DNA from: an uncultured Eubacteriales bacterium
GTDB taxonomy: Bacteria > Bacillota > Clostridia > Lachnospirales > Cellulosilyticaceae
Assembly: GCA_900551325.1 (NCBI GenBank)
Contig: URVM01000010.1
Span: 1-64,000 of the forward strand
Direction: 5' to 3'
Length of the DNA: 64,000 nucleotides
The translations under genes and the position numbers were made by a program. A model generated the notes under the pieces. The model was not told where the DNA came from. It did not search any database and saw nothing but the letters and a program-made list of their open reading frames with translations. The first letter of the stretch is position 1. Each line of letters starts with the position of its first letter. This document shows positions 16,992 to 26,146 of this stretch, one piece after another.

Positions 16992-18764
16992 ATGAAAAGT
17001 TTAATAAATTGTCTAAAAGATAAAGTTCAAGAGGCATTTGAAGCATGTGGTTATGAAAAAAAATATGGTGCATTAACTTACTCTAATCGTCCTGAACTTT
17101 GCCAGTTTCAATGTAATGGTGCACTAGTCGCAGCAAAAGCATATAGAAAGTCACCTTTTGATATTGGTAAAGAGGTCATTGCCGTACTGGAAAAAGAAAG
17201 TTGTTTTAAACAAGCAGAATGTGTTATGCCAGGATTTATCAATCTTTCTGTGTCAGATGAATATTTAGTAGACTATTTAATGACTCAGGCTAAAACGCCG
17301 CAGTGGGGATGTGAAAAGATTGGTGAAGGACAAACTCTTATTATTGATTATGGTGGGCCTAACGTAGCTAAACCTTTACATGTGGGGCATTTAAGAACAG
17401 CTATTATTGGAGAAAGCATCAAACGTATGGGACGTTTTTTAGGGTATCAAGTGTTAGGTGATGTACATTTAGGAGATTGGGGATTACAAATTGGCCTTAT
17501 TATTACAGAACTTAGAAAGCGTTATCCGAACCTTATCTATTTTGATCCAGACTATAAGGGACCTTATCCAGAAGAAGCCCCTTTTGATATGAATGAACTT
17601 GAAGAGATCTATCCAAAGGCAAGTAGCTTTGCTAAATTAAATCCTTGGTTTATGGACGAAGCTAAACAAACCACTTACCTTTTCCAAAATGGACATCCGC
17701 CCCATGTAGCTCTATGGAAACATATTTTAAAGGTCTCCATTGCTGATCTTAAAAAGAATTATGCAAACTTAAATGTTTACTTTGATTTATGGAAGAAAGA
17801 AAGCGATGCCCAGCCTTATATTCCACAAATGATAAAAGACTTAAAGGAAAAAGGCTTTGCTTATGAGAGTGAGGGGGCGCTTGTAGTAGATGTGAAGGAG
17901 GAGTCAGACACAAAGGAAATTCCTCCTTGCATCATTGTGAAGTCCAATGGGGCTACTTTATATAGTACGACAGACTTAGCGACTATCGTAGAACGTATGG
18001 ATTTATATACACCTGATGAAATTATTTACATTGTAGATAAAAGACAAGGTATGCATTTTGAACAAGTTTTTAGATGCGCTAAGAAAACAGGACTTGTGCC
18101 AGAAACAACGAAACTTACATTCCTAGGCTTTGGCACAATGAATGGTAAAGACGGAAAACCTTTTAAGACACGTGAAGGAGGCGTTATGCGTCTAGAACAT
18201 TTAATTCAATCTGTTAGTCAACAAGTGTATGAAAAAGTAAGTGCAAATAAAGAAATCGATGAAGCAGAAGCATGGAGTATTTCTAAGAAGGTGGGTATAG
18301 CAGCTTTAAAATATGGTGATCTTTCTAATCAAATTGCTAAAGACTATATCTTTGACCTTGAACGTTTTACTTCCTTCGAAGGCAATACTGGTCCTTATAT
18401 TCTATATACAGTTGTTCGTATAAAATCTATCTTAAATAAGTTTTATGCTAAGTATCCTAAAGTACAAATAGAAGATTTTAAATTACAACCAGCACATACT
18501 AAAAGCGAACGTGCCTTAATGCTTATCCTCATACAGTTTAATGAAATGCTTATAAATAGCTTTAAGGAATATGCGCCCCATAGAATCTGTCAATATATAT
18601 ATGAGTTATCTAATATCTTTAATAAGTTTTACCATGAGCATAACATTCTAAATGAAGAAAACCAAATGACACAAGAGTCTTGGATTAAGCTCATTGATAT
18701 AACCCAAAACATATTAGTGACATGTGTTAATTTATTAGGAATAGAAGTACCAGATAAAATGTAG
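16992..18764 (+). CDS. argS: arginyl-tRNA synthetase
   Basis: A 590-residue class I synthetase that charges tRNA-Arg. It has the N-terminal Add-1 domain and the HIGH-equivalent motif (KPLHVGHLRTAI at about 127-138). A C-terminal DALR anticodon-binding domain starts near residue 470 (FEGNTGPYILYTVVRI). The KMSKS loop is degenerate (GKDGKPFKTREGG), as in most ArgRS. GGAGGAG precedes the ATG. It is controlled by its own T-box. Confidence 0.95.
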   Translation: MKSLINCLKDKVQEAFEACGYEKKYGALTYSNRPELCQFQCNGALVAAKAYRKSPFDIGKEVIAVLEKESCFKQAECVMPGFINLSVSDEYLVDYLMTQAKTPQWGCEKIGEGQTLIIDYGGPNVAKPLHVGHLRTAIIGESIKRMGRFLGYQVLGDVHLGDWGLQIGLIITELRKRYPNLIYFDPDYKGPYPEEAPFDMNELEEIYPKASSFAKLNPWFMDEAKQTTYLFQNGHPPHVALWKHILKVSIADLKKNYANLNVYFDLWKKESDAQPYIPQMIKDLKEKGFAYESEGALVVDVKEESDTKEIPPCIIVKSNGATLYSTTDLATIVERMDLYTPDEIIYIVDKRQGMHFEQVFRCAKKTGLVPETTKLTFLGFGTMNGKDGKPFKTREGGVMRLEHLIQSVSQQVYEKVSANKEIDEAEAWSISKKVGIAALKYGDLSNQIAKDYIFDLERFTSFEGNTGPYILYTVVRIKSILNKFYAKYPKVQIEDFKLQPAHTKSERALMLILIQFNEMLINSFKEYAPHRICQYIYELSNIFNKFYHEHNILNEENQMTQESWIKLIDITQNILVTCVNLLGIEVPDKM

Positions 18765-18870
18765 TAAAATACTATACAACAGTTCAATATAGTTTTTCCT
18801 ACATTATTAAAGAAAAATTTGATGATAGAACTATAATAGGACTTATTTATAAATGAAAGGGTGATGTACT

Positions 18871-18951
18871 ATGACAAATACAGTAAAAAATGCAATACAA
18901 AATACAATAAAGAACAATAAAAACCAAACAGAGAGGGTGACTATATTTTAA
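18871..18951 (+). CDS. 26-residue leader peptide before a kinase-like gene
   Basis: A short ORF with a good ribosome site (AAAGGGTGATG), starting M-T-N-T-V-K-N and very rich in Asn, Lys and Thr. Its last codons and stop lie in a hairpin (AGAGGGT / ACCCTCT, about 18931-18958) that ends 18 bases before the kinase-like start codon. The layout suggests a translated leader that affects access to the downstream ribosome site. This is an inference from position only. Confidence 0.4.
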   Translation: MTNTVKNAIQNTIKNNKNQTERVTIF

Positions 18952-18976
18952 CCCTCTGACAAATGAGGAGAATGAA

Positions 18977-19849
18977 ATGAATAAAAATCTAGTTACAGTT
19001 GGTATAGGTCAAGTGTCATTTAAATTAAAAGAAGAACATGATTTTAGATGGTTAGAACAATTAGGTACAGTATTTTGTGTTTTTGCAGAACAAGATTCAG
19101 GTAACTTAGCCTTTGGGGTAGAAAAAGATGGGGTTAAGTATTTTGTGAAGTATGCAGGTGCAAAAACAGTAGAATATGAGGGGGGTGTTTCTGATGCAAT
19201 TGTACGATTAAAGCATTGTATTGTAATTTATGAAGCGCTGAAACATCCCACACTAATTGAATTAATCAATCACTTTGAGTTAGAAAATGGTTATGCATTA
19301 GTATTTAAATGGGTAGAGGGAGAATGTTTACATGCCCATTGGACATTTGATCAATATAATAAATATACACACCCAAAATCATCTTATTATCGCTACAAAC
19401 AATTACCTGTAGAAAAACGTTTAAGGTCTTTAGATAAAATCTTTGCCTTTCATAAATATGTAGAAGAGATGGGATATTTAGCAGTTGATTTTTATGATGG
19501 CAGTATTATGTATGATTTTGAAAATGATAGGACTACTATTTGTGATATTGATTTTTATAAGAAGAAACCAGTTATAAATAAACTTGGTGAGAATTATTGG
19601 GGTTCACCACGATTTAAGGCACCAGAAGAAAGTGAATTAGGAGCAATTATTGATGAAAGAACCAATGTATATACTATGGGTGCTATTGCTTTTGGATTAC
19701 TCGGTGGTGAAACAGATCATTCTGCTAAAAAATGGGAAGGCAATGAACAGCTTTATCAAATTGTATTACGAGCAACGGAACTTGATAGAAGAAAAAGATA
19801 TAGTTCAGTAAAAGAATTTTATGACCAATGGATGAAATTCTCCATCTAA
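18977..19849 (+). CDS. protein kinase-like protein, atypical active site
   Basis: A 290-residue protein with the eukaryotic-type kinase fold. Lys58 (KYFVKY) fits the ATP-binding Lys. A-V-D171-F-Y-D-G-S-I-M-Y-D replaces the HRDxKxxN catalytic loop, keeping the Asp. C-D-I-D-F-Y at 189-194 stands in for DFG. F-K-A-P-E-E matches the APE motif. It has no membrane segment or sensor domain. The altered HRD and DFG motifs suggest either an aminoglycoside/small-molecule kinase-like role or weak activity. Its substrate is not predictable. Confidence 0.7.
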   Translation: MNKNLVTVGIGQVSFKLKEEHDFRWLEQLGTVFCVFAEQDSGNLAFGVEKDGVKYFVKYAGAKTVEYEGGVSDAIVRLKHCIVIYEALKHPTLIELINHFELENGYALVFKWVEGECLHAHWTFDQYNKYTHPKSSYYRYKQLPVEKRLRSLDKIFAFHKYVEEMGYLAVDFYDGSIMYDFENDRTTICDIDFYKKKPVINKLGENYWGSPRFKAPEESELGAIIDERTNVYTMGAIAFGLLGGETDHSAKKWEGNEQLYQIVLRATELDRRKRYSSVKEFYDQWMKFSI

Positions 19850-19967
19850 TACTATGTAGAAGGGACTGTTATAATGAGAAATACATTACTTTACTTAATT
19901 TAATACGCCTTATTAAATTAGATGGTTATTAAGATAGAAATACTATAATTATTGAAGAGGTTGTATT

Positions 19968-20375
19968 ATGATAAAATATACGAATGAAGTAAATGATATA
20001 AGTGAAGAGGGTTTAAAGGGATTTTTTGTAGGATGGCCAAATCCACCATCACTACATAAACATAAAGAAATTTTATTAAAGAGTGACTATGTATGGCTTG
20101 CAATAGATGAAGATACAAATAATGTGGTTGGATTTATTACTGCTATATCTGATCAAGTTTTAAGTGCATATATTCCTTTATTAGAAGTATTACCTACTTA
20201 TCAAGGACAAGGTATAGGAAGTAAACTTGCACAACTTATGTTTGAAAGCTTAAAACATTTATATATGGTTGATTTACTATGTGATGAGGATGTTATACCA
20301 TTTTATGATCGTTTAAATATGTTTAGATGTAAGGGAATGTGTCTTAGAAATTATGATAGACAAAACGCAGAATAA
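19968..20375 (+). CDS. GNAT family N-acetyltransferase
   Basis: A 135-residue GNAT protein. LLEVLPTYQGQGIGSKLAQLMF is the acetyl-CoA pyrophosphate loop (Q-G-Q-G-I-G). The end reads VIPFYDRLNMFRCKGMCLRN, where GNAT proteins usually carry the FYxxxGF motif. The ribosome site is GAAGAGG. The substrate is unknown. Confidence 0.82.
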   Translation: MIKYTNEVNDISEEGLKGFFVGWPNPPSLHKHKEILLKSDYVWLAIDEDTNNVVGFITAISDQVLSAYIPLLEVLPTYQGQGIGSKLAQLMFESLKHLYMVDLLCDEDVIPFYDRLNMFRCKGMCLRNYDRQNAE

Positions 20376-20392
20376 GTTTATTTAGTAGTGTT

Positions 20393-20434
20393 CGAACGTT
20401 TGTTCTTGATTTAAATTAATCTAATAGGTATAAT
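20393..20434 (+). promoter_or_regulatory. SOS promoter with LexA box
   Basis: A LexA box, CGAACGTTTGTTCT (20393-20406), abuts the -35 TTGATT (20406-20411). A 17-base spacer leads to a perfect TATAAT (20429-20434). A bound LexA would block polymerase at the 73-residue gene that follows. Confidence 0.75.
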
Positions 20435-20464
20435 AATCTTAACTAAAAATAAAGGAGCTTTAAT

Positions 20465-20686
20465 ATGAACCAAGGACAAGAAAAATTCTTTAATTTTATT
20501 TTAGAAAGAGTTAGCCAAGAAAATCAAGAAAAAGCTAAAGAGCTACTTGCTGAAAGCTTTGGAAAACAAGCAGATGGTACTTTCAATCAAGAGTATATGA
20601 TGAGTTTTATTCCTAGAATGTTACAACTTATCAAACCAGAATTTCTTGAAGAAGTAAAAGGAATTATGATGAATCATAAAGCTTAA
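20465..20686 (+). CDS. LexA-regulated 73-residue helical protein
   Basis: A small acidic/basic mixed protein starting MNQGQEKFFNFILERV, probably all-helical, without cysteines or membrane segments. AAAGGAG precedes the ATG. I do not recognise the family. The strong SOS box overlapping its promoter implies induction by DNA damage, by analogy with small SOS proteins that inhibit division or modulate proteases or toxins. No partner gene is adjacent: a GNAT gene precedes it and the metG T-box follows. Confidence 0.7.
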   Translation: MNQGQEKFFNFILERVSQENQEKAKELLAESFGKQADGTFNQEYMMSFIPRMLQLIKPEFLEEVKGIMMNHKA

Positions 20687-20794
20687 TTTATAAAAAAGCA
20701 TAAACTTAGGCTATTAGGATATGCTAATGTATAAATAGGCTTTACAAATAATAAAACTGATGCTATCATCTAACATATTATAATATAAAGGCTG

Positions 20795-21062
20795 TGAAAA
20801 GAAGAGTAGTTTTATTAATGTTTACAGAGAGTCTACACTTGGTGGAAGTAGATAACAAAGATAAAATGAAACAAGGCTTGGAGCTGCATACGGATCACTG
20901 TTAAAGGTGTGATGCTATGACGTTTGTCCACGTTACAGGACTAGAGTATAACCCGAGTTAGGGCGTACTTGATGAGGCATTAATGGTGACATTAATGTGA
21001 AATAGGGTGGTACCGCGATATAGTCGCCCCTTGGAATATAAATATTTCAAGGGGTGTTTTTT
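20795..21062 (+). promoter_or_regulatory. T-box leader of metG
   Basis: The T-box sequence AGGGTGGTACCGCG is at about 21004-21017. The specifier codon, eight bases before CTTGGAG, is ATG (Met). The terminator stem (CCCCTTGGAATAT / ATATTTCAAGGGG, 21027-21054) ends in six T residues. The AAGGGG of the 3' arm is also the ribosome site of metG, so terminator folding also hides translation initiation. Confidence 0.92.
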
Positions 21063-23042
21063 ATGTTATCAAAAAGATTAATCCAAGGAGAACGACCAAG
21101 TTTTCCAAAGCGAGCAGTTGTAACAGCAGGTATGCCATATGGAAATAAGAAACTTCATTTCGGTCATGTAGGTGGTATGTTTGTGCATGCTGATATTTAT
21201 GCTAGATTTTTAAGAGATCGTATTGGAAAGGAAAATGTTCTTTTTATTTCAGGAACAGATTGCTACGGCTCACCTATTTTAGAAAGCTATCGTAAATTAA
21301 AAGAAGAAGGCTTTGAAGGAAATATCGAGTCTTATGTGGAAGCTAATCATAATAGCCAAAAAGAAACATTAGAAAAATATGAGATAAGTTTAGACTTTTT
21401 TGGGGCATCAGCTCTTCATCGTGCAGGAGAAATACATGAAGAAACTTCTAGTTGGCTATTTGAAACACTTTATGAGGGTGGGTATATTAAAAAATATTCT
21501 ACGCCTCAGTTTTATGATGAGAAGTATGAGACATTTCTAAATGGACGTCAAGTTGTAGGAAGATGTCCAATTCCAGGGTGTACTTCTGAACATGCCTATG
21601 CAGATGAATGTGCACTAGGTCATCAATATATGCCAAGTGAGTTGATTCATCCTATCTCTGTTTTATCAGGGGAAAAACCTAGCTACCGTGATGTAACAAA
21701 CTGGTACTTTGTCCTAGATGAATGTATAGATGTATTAAAAGAACGTATGGAAGTTCTAAAAAAAGAAACCAATACACGTAAATACCAACTTAATATTATT
21801 GATGAGTTTTTAAAGAAGCCTTTACTTCATGTACCTAAAAAATACTTTGAAGACTTAAATGCACTAGAAGAAAAGTTACCTAAGCATACTACTATGGATG
21901 ATGAAAAGAAAAAGTCAGTTACCTTTGAGTTTGACAACCTTGATTTAAGAGATGAAGCAAAGAGAGTATTAGATGGACTAGGCATTCACTATACAGCAGG
22001 AAAAACCTTAGTACCTTTTAGATTATCTGGAAATGTTGACTGGGGTGTAAAGGTACCAGATAAAGAAGACTTAAAAGACTTAACCTTCTGGGTATGGCCT
22101 GAATCACTATGGGCTCCTATTTCTTTTACTAAGACTTATTTAGAATCTATAGGATGTAATCAAGATGACTGGAATAAATGGTGGAATGATGAGGAAAGTC
22201 TTGTTTATCAGTTTATAGGAGAAGATAATATCTATTTTTACTCCATTGCTGAAATGGGTTTATTCTCTAGGCTTACTGTAGGTGAGCAAAAGATGCAACT
22301 TCCACATATTATTCCAAATCGCCATATTTTATTTATGGATACAAAAGCAAGTAGTAGTTCAAAGATTAAACCACCAATGGCAGATGAATTACTTGAGTAC
22401 TATACACCAGAACAATTACGTATGCACTTTATGGGACTAGGACTTTCTTCAAAAAGCACTAGCTTTAAACCACAAGTTTTTATGAAAGAAGAAGAACGAG
22501 TAGGCGTGGATATGGTTCTTAAAGACGGAAACCTTCTAACTAATGTATTTAATCGTTTGATTCGTTCTTGTTTCTATACGACACAAACTTATTTTGAAGG
22601 AAAGATCCCGACAGGTGAAATAAGTGATGAGATTAGAGAACTAGCTAAAGAAAAGATTCTAGAGTATGAAAGACATATGTATAATCATGAGTTCCATCGT
22701 ATTTCTTATGTAATAGATGCTTATATACGTGAGATCAATAAATACTGGGCAAATCAAAGCCGCCTAGCAGAAGCAGAGGGCAATGAAGAGATTAGAAAAC
22801 AAACATTAATTGATTGTTTCTATGCTTGTAAGACAATGGCTATTTTACTTCATCCTATTGCACCAACAGGATGTGAAATGTTTGGTGAATACCTTAATAT
22901 AGGTGAAGAACTTTGGAACTGGGAGCATATTTTTGAACCACTAGAATTTTATGTAGATAATTTATTAGAGCATGAATTAAAATTCTTAGAGCCTAGAGTA
23001 GACTTTTTTAGCAAATTACAAAGTCAATATGAAGGAAATTAA
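21063..23042 (+). CDS. metG: methionyl-tRNA synthetase-like protein
   Basis: A 659-residue class I synthetase of the MetRS type. The HIGH motif lies in TAGMPYGNKKLHFGHVGG, and the core continues FISGTDCYGSPI. A zinc-like CPIPGC...CALGH element follows. The KMSKS site is altered to SSSSKIKPP. These differences from the housekeeping MetG suggest a divergent paralogue, possibly a stress- or antibiotic-insensitive copy. The start at 21063 follows AAGGGG by eight bases; an upstream in-frame GTG is inside the terminator. T-box control with a Met codon supports the specificity. Confidence 0.82.
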   Translation: MLSKRLIQGERPSFPKRAVVTAGMPYGNKKLHFGHVGGMFVHADIYARFLRDRIGKENVLFISGTDCYGSPILESYRKLKEEGFEGNIESYVEANHNSQKETLEKYEISLDFFGASALHRAGEIHEETSSWLFETLYEGGYIKKYSTPQFYDEKYETFLNGRQVVGRCPIPGCTSEHAYADECALGHQYMPSELIHPISVLSGEKPSYRDVTNWYFVLDECIDVLKERMEVLKKETNTRKYQLNIIDEFLKKPLLHVPKKYFEDLNALEEKLPKHTTMDDEKKKSVTFEFDNLDLRDEAKRVLDGLGIHYTAGKTLVPFRLSGNVDWGVKVPDKEDLKDLTFWVWPESLWAPISFTKTYLESIGCNQDDWNKWWNDEESLVYQFIGEDNIYFYSIAEMGLFSRLTVGEQKMQLPHIIPNRHILFMDTKASSSSKIKPPMADELLEYYTPEQLRMHFMGLGLSSKSTSFKPQVFMKEEERVGVDMVLKDGNLLTNVFNRLIRSCFYTTQTYFEGKIPTGEISDEIRELAKEKILEYERHMYNHEFHRISYVIDAYIREINKYWANQSRLAEAEGNEEIRKQTLIDCFYACKTMAILLHPIAPTGCEMFGEYLNIGEELWNWEHIFEPLEFYVDNLLEHELKFLEPRVDFFSKLQSQYEGN

Positions 23043-23072
23043 AAGAATAAAATAAATAAATTCAATAAATTA

Positions 23073-23101
23073 TTGACAATAATTATAGATTCTACTATAC
23101 T
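23073..23101 (+). promoter_or_regulatory. valS promoter
   Basis: TTGACA, a 17-base spacer and TATACT; transcription should begin near 23108. Confidence 0.8.
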
Positions 23102-23107
23102 AAGTGA

Positions 23108-23410
23108 AATATGAAACAAAGCGTTGACGAGGAGGAGTACATACTCATTGGATTAGCAGAGAGAAGATGGTTGGTGAAAATCTTCATGAAGAGAGTATGG
23201 AAGTAGCCTTTGAGCTGTGAACTGAAAAGGGATATCCCTAAGTAGACTTCACCGGAGTTTTCCACCGTTAAAAGGAAAGCAATATCGGATTTATATATGT
23301 AGATCCCGTATTGTTAAAGAGCAGATGATTTTTATCTGAATTTAGGTGGTACCACGGACGTAACCAGTTCGCCCTAAGCATATATACAATATGCTTAGGG
23401 CGTTTTTTGT
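23108..23410 (+). promoter_or_regulatory. T-box leader of valS
   Basis: The T-box sequence TAGGTGGTACCACGG is at 23343-23357. The terminator is CGCCCTAAGCATAT / ATATGCTTAGGGCG followed by TTTTTT (23370-23407). In the specifier region before CTTTGAG the codon GTA (Val) occurs twice, in GAGAGTATGG and GGAAGTAGCC; I cannot decide which one is used. Confidence 0.9.
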
Positions 23411-23440
23411 TTCATATTTAATCTAAAGGAGGATGAAATC

Positions 23441-25831
23441 ATGGAAAAGCATTATGAAGTATTAAAAATTGAAGAGGAAATGCAACAATTTTGGAAAGAG
23501 AATAATATTTATAGCTACGATTCTACTAGCACAAAAGAAATTTATTCTATTGATACGCCACCACCAACAGTAAGTGGACAATTACACATAGGACACATTT
23601 TTTCTTATACTCAGGCAGAAATGATTGCTAGATTTAAAAGGATGCAAGGTTATAATGTATTTTATCCATTTGGCTTTGATGATAATGGCTTACCTACTGA
23701 ACGGTTAGTAGAAAAAGACTATGATTTATTAGCAAGAAATTTATCTAGAGATGAAATGACAACAAAATGTAGAGAAGTAGCCAGAAAGTATGAGGATGAA
23801 TTTAAAGCATTATGGCAATCCTTAGGTTTGTCAGTTGATTGGGATTTACAATATGAAACTGTAAATCCAGTAACAACAAGAATTTCACAACGCCTATTCT
23901 TAGATTTAGTAAAACAGGGAAAGGCATATATTAAAGAAGCCTCCGTACTATGGTGTACAACGTGTCAAACATCTATTGCTCAAGCTGAATTAGAAACAGT
24001 AGAAAAAGAAACAAGCTTCAACTATATTCCTTTTGAGGTAGATGGTGAAAAGCTAATGGTAGCAACAACCAGGCCAGAGTTACTTTACGGAGTAGTGGCC
24101 TTATTTATTAATACTCAAGATAAACGGTATAAGAAGTATATAGGAAGAACAGCTATTACACCTTTGTATAATCAGGAGATACCTATTTTAGGAGATGAAG
24201 AAGTTGAAGTAGAAAAAGGGACTGGTATTGTTATGTGTGCTACCTTTGGAGATGTATCAGATACAAAATGGTATGAGAAGTATGAACTACCTTATAAAAA
24301 GGTAATTTTATCAGATGGTACAATAAATAAAGAAATCTCCTTCATTGGAGGACTAGAGATAGAAAAAGCAAGAGAAATTATTATTAAAGAGTTAAGAGAT
24401 AGAGGACTACTAATGAAGCAAGAAATGATGACACATTTAGTAGCTACGCATGAACGTTGCGGTAAAACAGTAGAAATCATTCCCTCTAAACAATGGTACA
24501 TTGATATACTAACTGACAAAGAACGTTATTTACAAGCTGCTGACGAAATTAATTGGTATCCATCTATAATGAAAAATCGTTATATTTCGTGGGTACAGAA
24601 TTTAAAGTGGGATTGGTGTATTTCCAGACAACGTTATTTCGGTGTACCTATTCCAATATGGTATTGTAAGGAATGTGGAGCTATTATTCTTCCACACGAA
24701 AAAGACTTACCTGTTAATCCTCTAGAAGATAGTCCTAAAACAGCATGTAGATGTGGGCACACTACCTTTATACCTGAAACGGCTGTAATGGATACTTGGG
24801 CAACTTCATCTATAACGCCACAAATTAATAGGAAATGGCAAGAGCAAGATGAAAGATTGGAATTAAAGTTACCTATGGGCCTTAGAACCCAGGCTCATGA
24901 AATTATAAGAACTTGGGCCTTTTATACTATTGTTAGAAGTTTATATCATACGGGTAAGTTACCTTGGAAAGACATTATGATATCTGGGTTTGTTTTAGCT
25001 AAAAAGGGAGAGAAGATTAGTAAATCTAAAAATAATAGTAAACTTTCTCCTAAAGAGATCATTACCAAGCACTCGGCAGATGCTTTAAGATATTGGGCAG
25101 CTCATGCTAGGTTAGGATCAGATACCTTCTTTTCGGAAGAAGAACTCTTATCATCTAAGAGATTTATGAATAAATTATGGAATGCAAGTAAATTTAGTTT
25201 AATGCACCTACAAGACTTTGATAAAAGTATCTTGCTAGATGTAAATAAACCTGACTTACTTCCAGTAGATGAGTGGATATTAGAACGTATAAATCAAACC
25301 ATGATAAAAGCTACAAAGTTATTGGATCAATATGAAATAGGATTAGCAAGACAGGAAATAGATGATTTGTTTTGGAAAGACTTTTGTGATGATTATTTAG
25401 AAATAGCTAAGGATAGGTTATATAAACCTTCTATACACAGTGAAGCAGGAAGACGTGCTGCACAATATACATTGTATTATGCTTTACTTAATATCTTAAA
25501 ACTATATGCGATTTATATTCCTCACCAAACAGAGTATATTTATCAAAGTTTCTTTAAGAAGTACGAAGGTTTCACTTCATTACATCAAACATTATGGAAG
25601 ATTGATGAGGAAATAAACCAAGGAATTTTAGATTTTGGAACAGAACTGAAAAAAGTAATAGGAGAAATTAGGAAGTATAAATCAGAAAACAACTTATCTA
25701 TGAAAGCAGAGTTAAAGGAATTTACCATCTTTACAAATGAAGGCTATATAGAAAATTTTAAAAAGGAATCAAAAGATATTAAAGCTTGTGGATCTATAGA
25801 AAATCTTCAGATCAAACTCATACAAGATTAA
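23441..25831 (+). CDS. valS: valyl-tRNA synthetase, short archaeal/rickettsial type
   Basis: A 796-residue class I synthetase. The HIGH region reads TPPPTVSGQLHIGHIFSYTQ and is followed by FGFDDNGLPTERLVEK, which matches the rickettsial/archaeal class rather than the usual Firmicute ValS (PPPNVTG). The KMSKS loop is KISKSKNN (about 525). Zinc-type CTTC and CKEC/CRCG pairs are present. The C-terminal coiled-coil arm of standard ValS is missing. The T-box with Val codons supports specificity. It is probably a horizontally acquired second ValS. Confidence 0.88.
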   Translation: MEKHYEVLKIEEEMQQFWKENNIYSYDSTSTKEIYSIDTPPPTVSGQLHIGHIFSYTQAEMIARFKRMQGYNVFYPFGFDDNGLPTERLVEKDYDLLARNLSRDEMTTKCREVARKYEDEFKALWQSLGLSVDWDLQYETVNPVTTRISQRLFLDLVKQGKAYIKEASVLWCTTCQTSIAQAELETVEKETSFNYIPFEVDGEKLMVATTRPELLYGVVALFINTQDKRYKKYIGRTAITPLYNQEIPILGDEEVEVEKGTGIVMCATFGDVSDTKWYEKYELPYKKVILSDGTINKEISFIGGLEIEKAREIIIKELRDRGLLMKQEMMTHLVATHERCGKTVEIIPSKQWYIDILTDKERYLQAADEINWYPSIMKNRYISWVQNLKWDWCISRQRYFGVPIPIWYCKECGAIILPHEKDLPVNPLEDSPKTACRCGHTTFIPETAVMDTWATSSITPQINRKWQEQDERLELKLPMGLRTQAHEIIRTWAFYTIVRSLYHTGKLPWKDIMISGFVLAKKGEKISKSKNNSKLSPKEIITKHSADALRYWAAHARLGSDTFFSEEELLSSKRFMNKLWNASKFSLMHLQDFDKSILLDVNKPDLLPVDEWILERINQTMIKATKLLDQYEIGLARQEIDDLFWKDFCDDYLEIAKDRLYKPSIHSEAGRRAAQYTLYYALLNILKLYAIYIPHQTEYIYQSFFKKYEGFTSLHQTLWKIDEEINQGILDFGTELKKVIGEIRKYKSENNLSMKAELKEFTIFTNEGYIENFKKESKDIKACGSIENLQIKLIQD

Positions 25832-25845
25832 ATAAGAACTATAAA

Positions 25846-25890
25846 GAAAACACAGATAGGCGTTTAAATAGATGCTATCTGTGTTTTCTT
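25846..25890 (+). terminator. intrinsic terminator after valS
   Basis: A perfect 14-base stem (GAAAACACAGATAG / CTATCTGTGTTTTC) with a 15-base loop. Confidence 0.85.
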
Positions 25891-26146
25891 ATATAAATAA
25901 TGTGTTAAAAAGAATATGCTGAAAATACTGTGAAGATATTAGAAAAAGAATAACGAAGTGGATAGCTGTCAACGATTCTTACATAGTAAAGATTTATTTA
26001 ATTATTTATGAATAAGCTTGGAATTGAAGTTGTAAATTAAAGTTGTAAATTAAAGTAAATAGTATTTGATTATATTTGTTAATTTATGTAAAATATAGAT
26101 AGTTTGTAATTGTATAGATTAAATTTATAATGAGGAGAGATAAGAT
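25891..26146. other. AT-rich gap with a short tandem duplication
   Basis: No gene is visible. At about 26023-26060 the sequence AAGTTGTAAATTA is repeated in tandem. The region presumably holds the promoter of the HEPN-CBS operon; no consensus boxes stand out. Confidence 0.35.

Noticed and set aside
19874..19903. Nine-codon ORF (MRNTLLYLI) with a nearby AT hairpin before the GNAT gene.
   Set aside because: Weak ribosome site, an AT-only hairpin and no T-run; too short to separate from chance.
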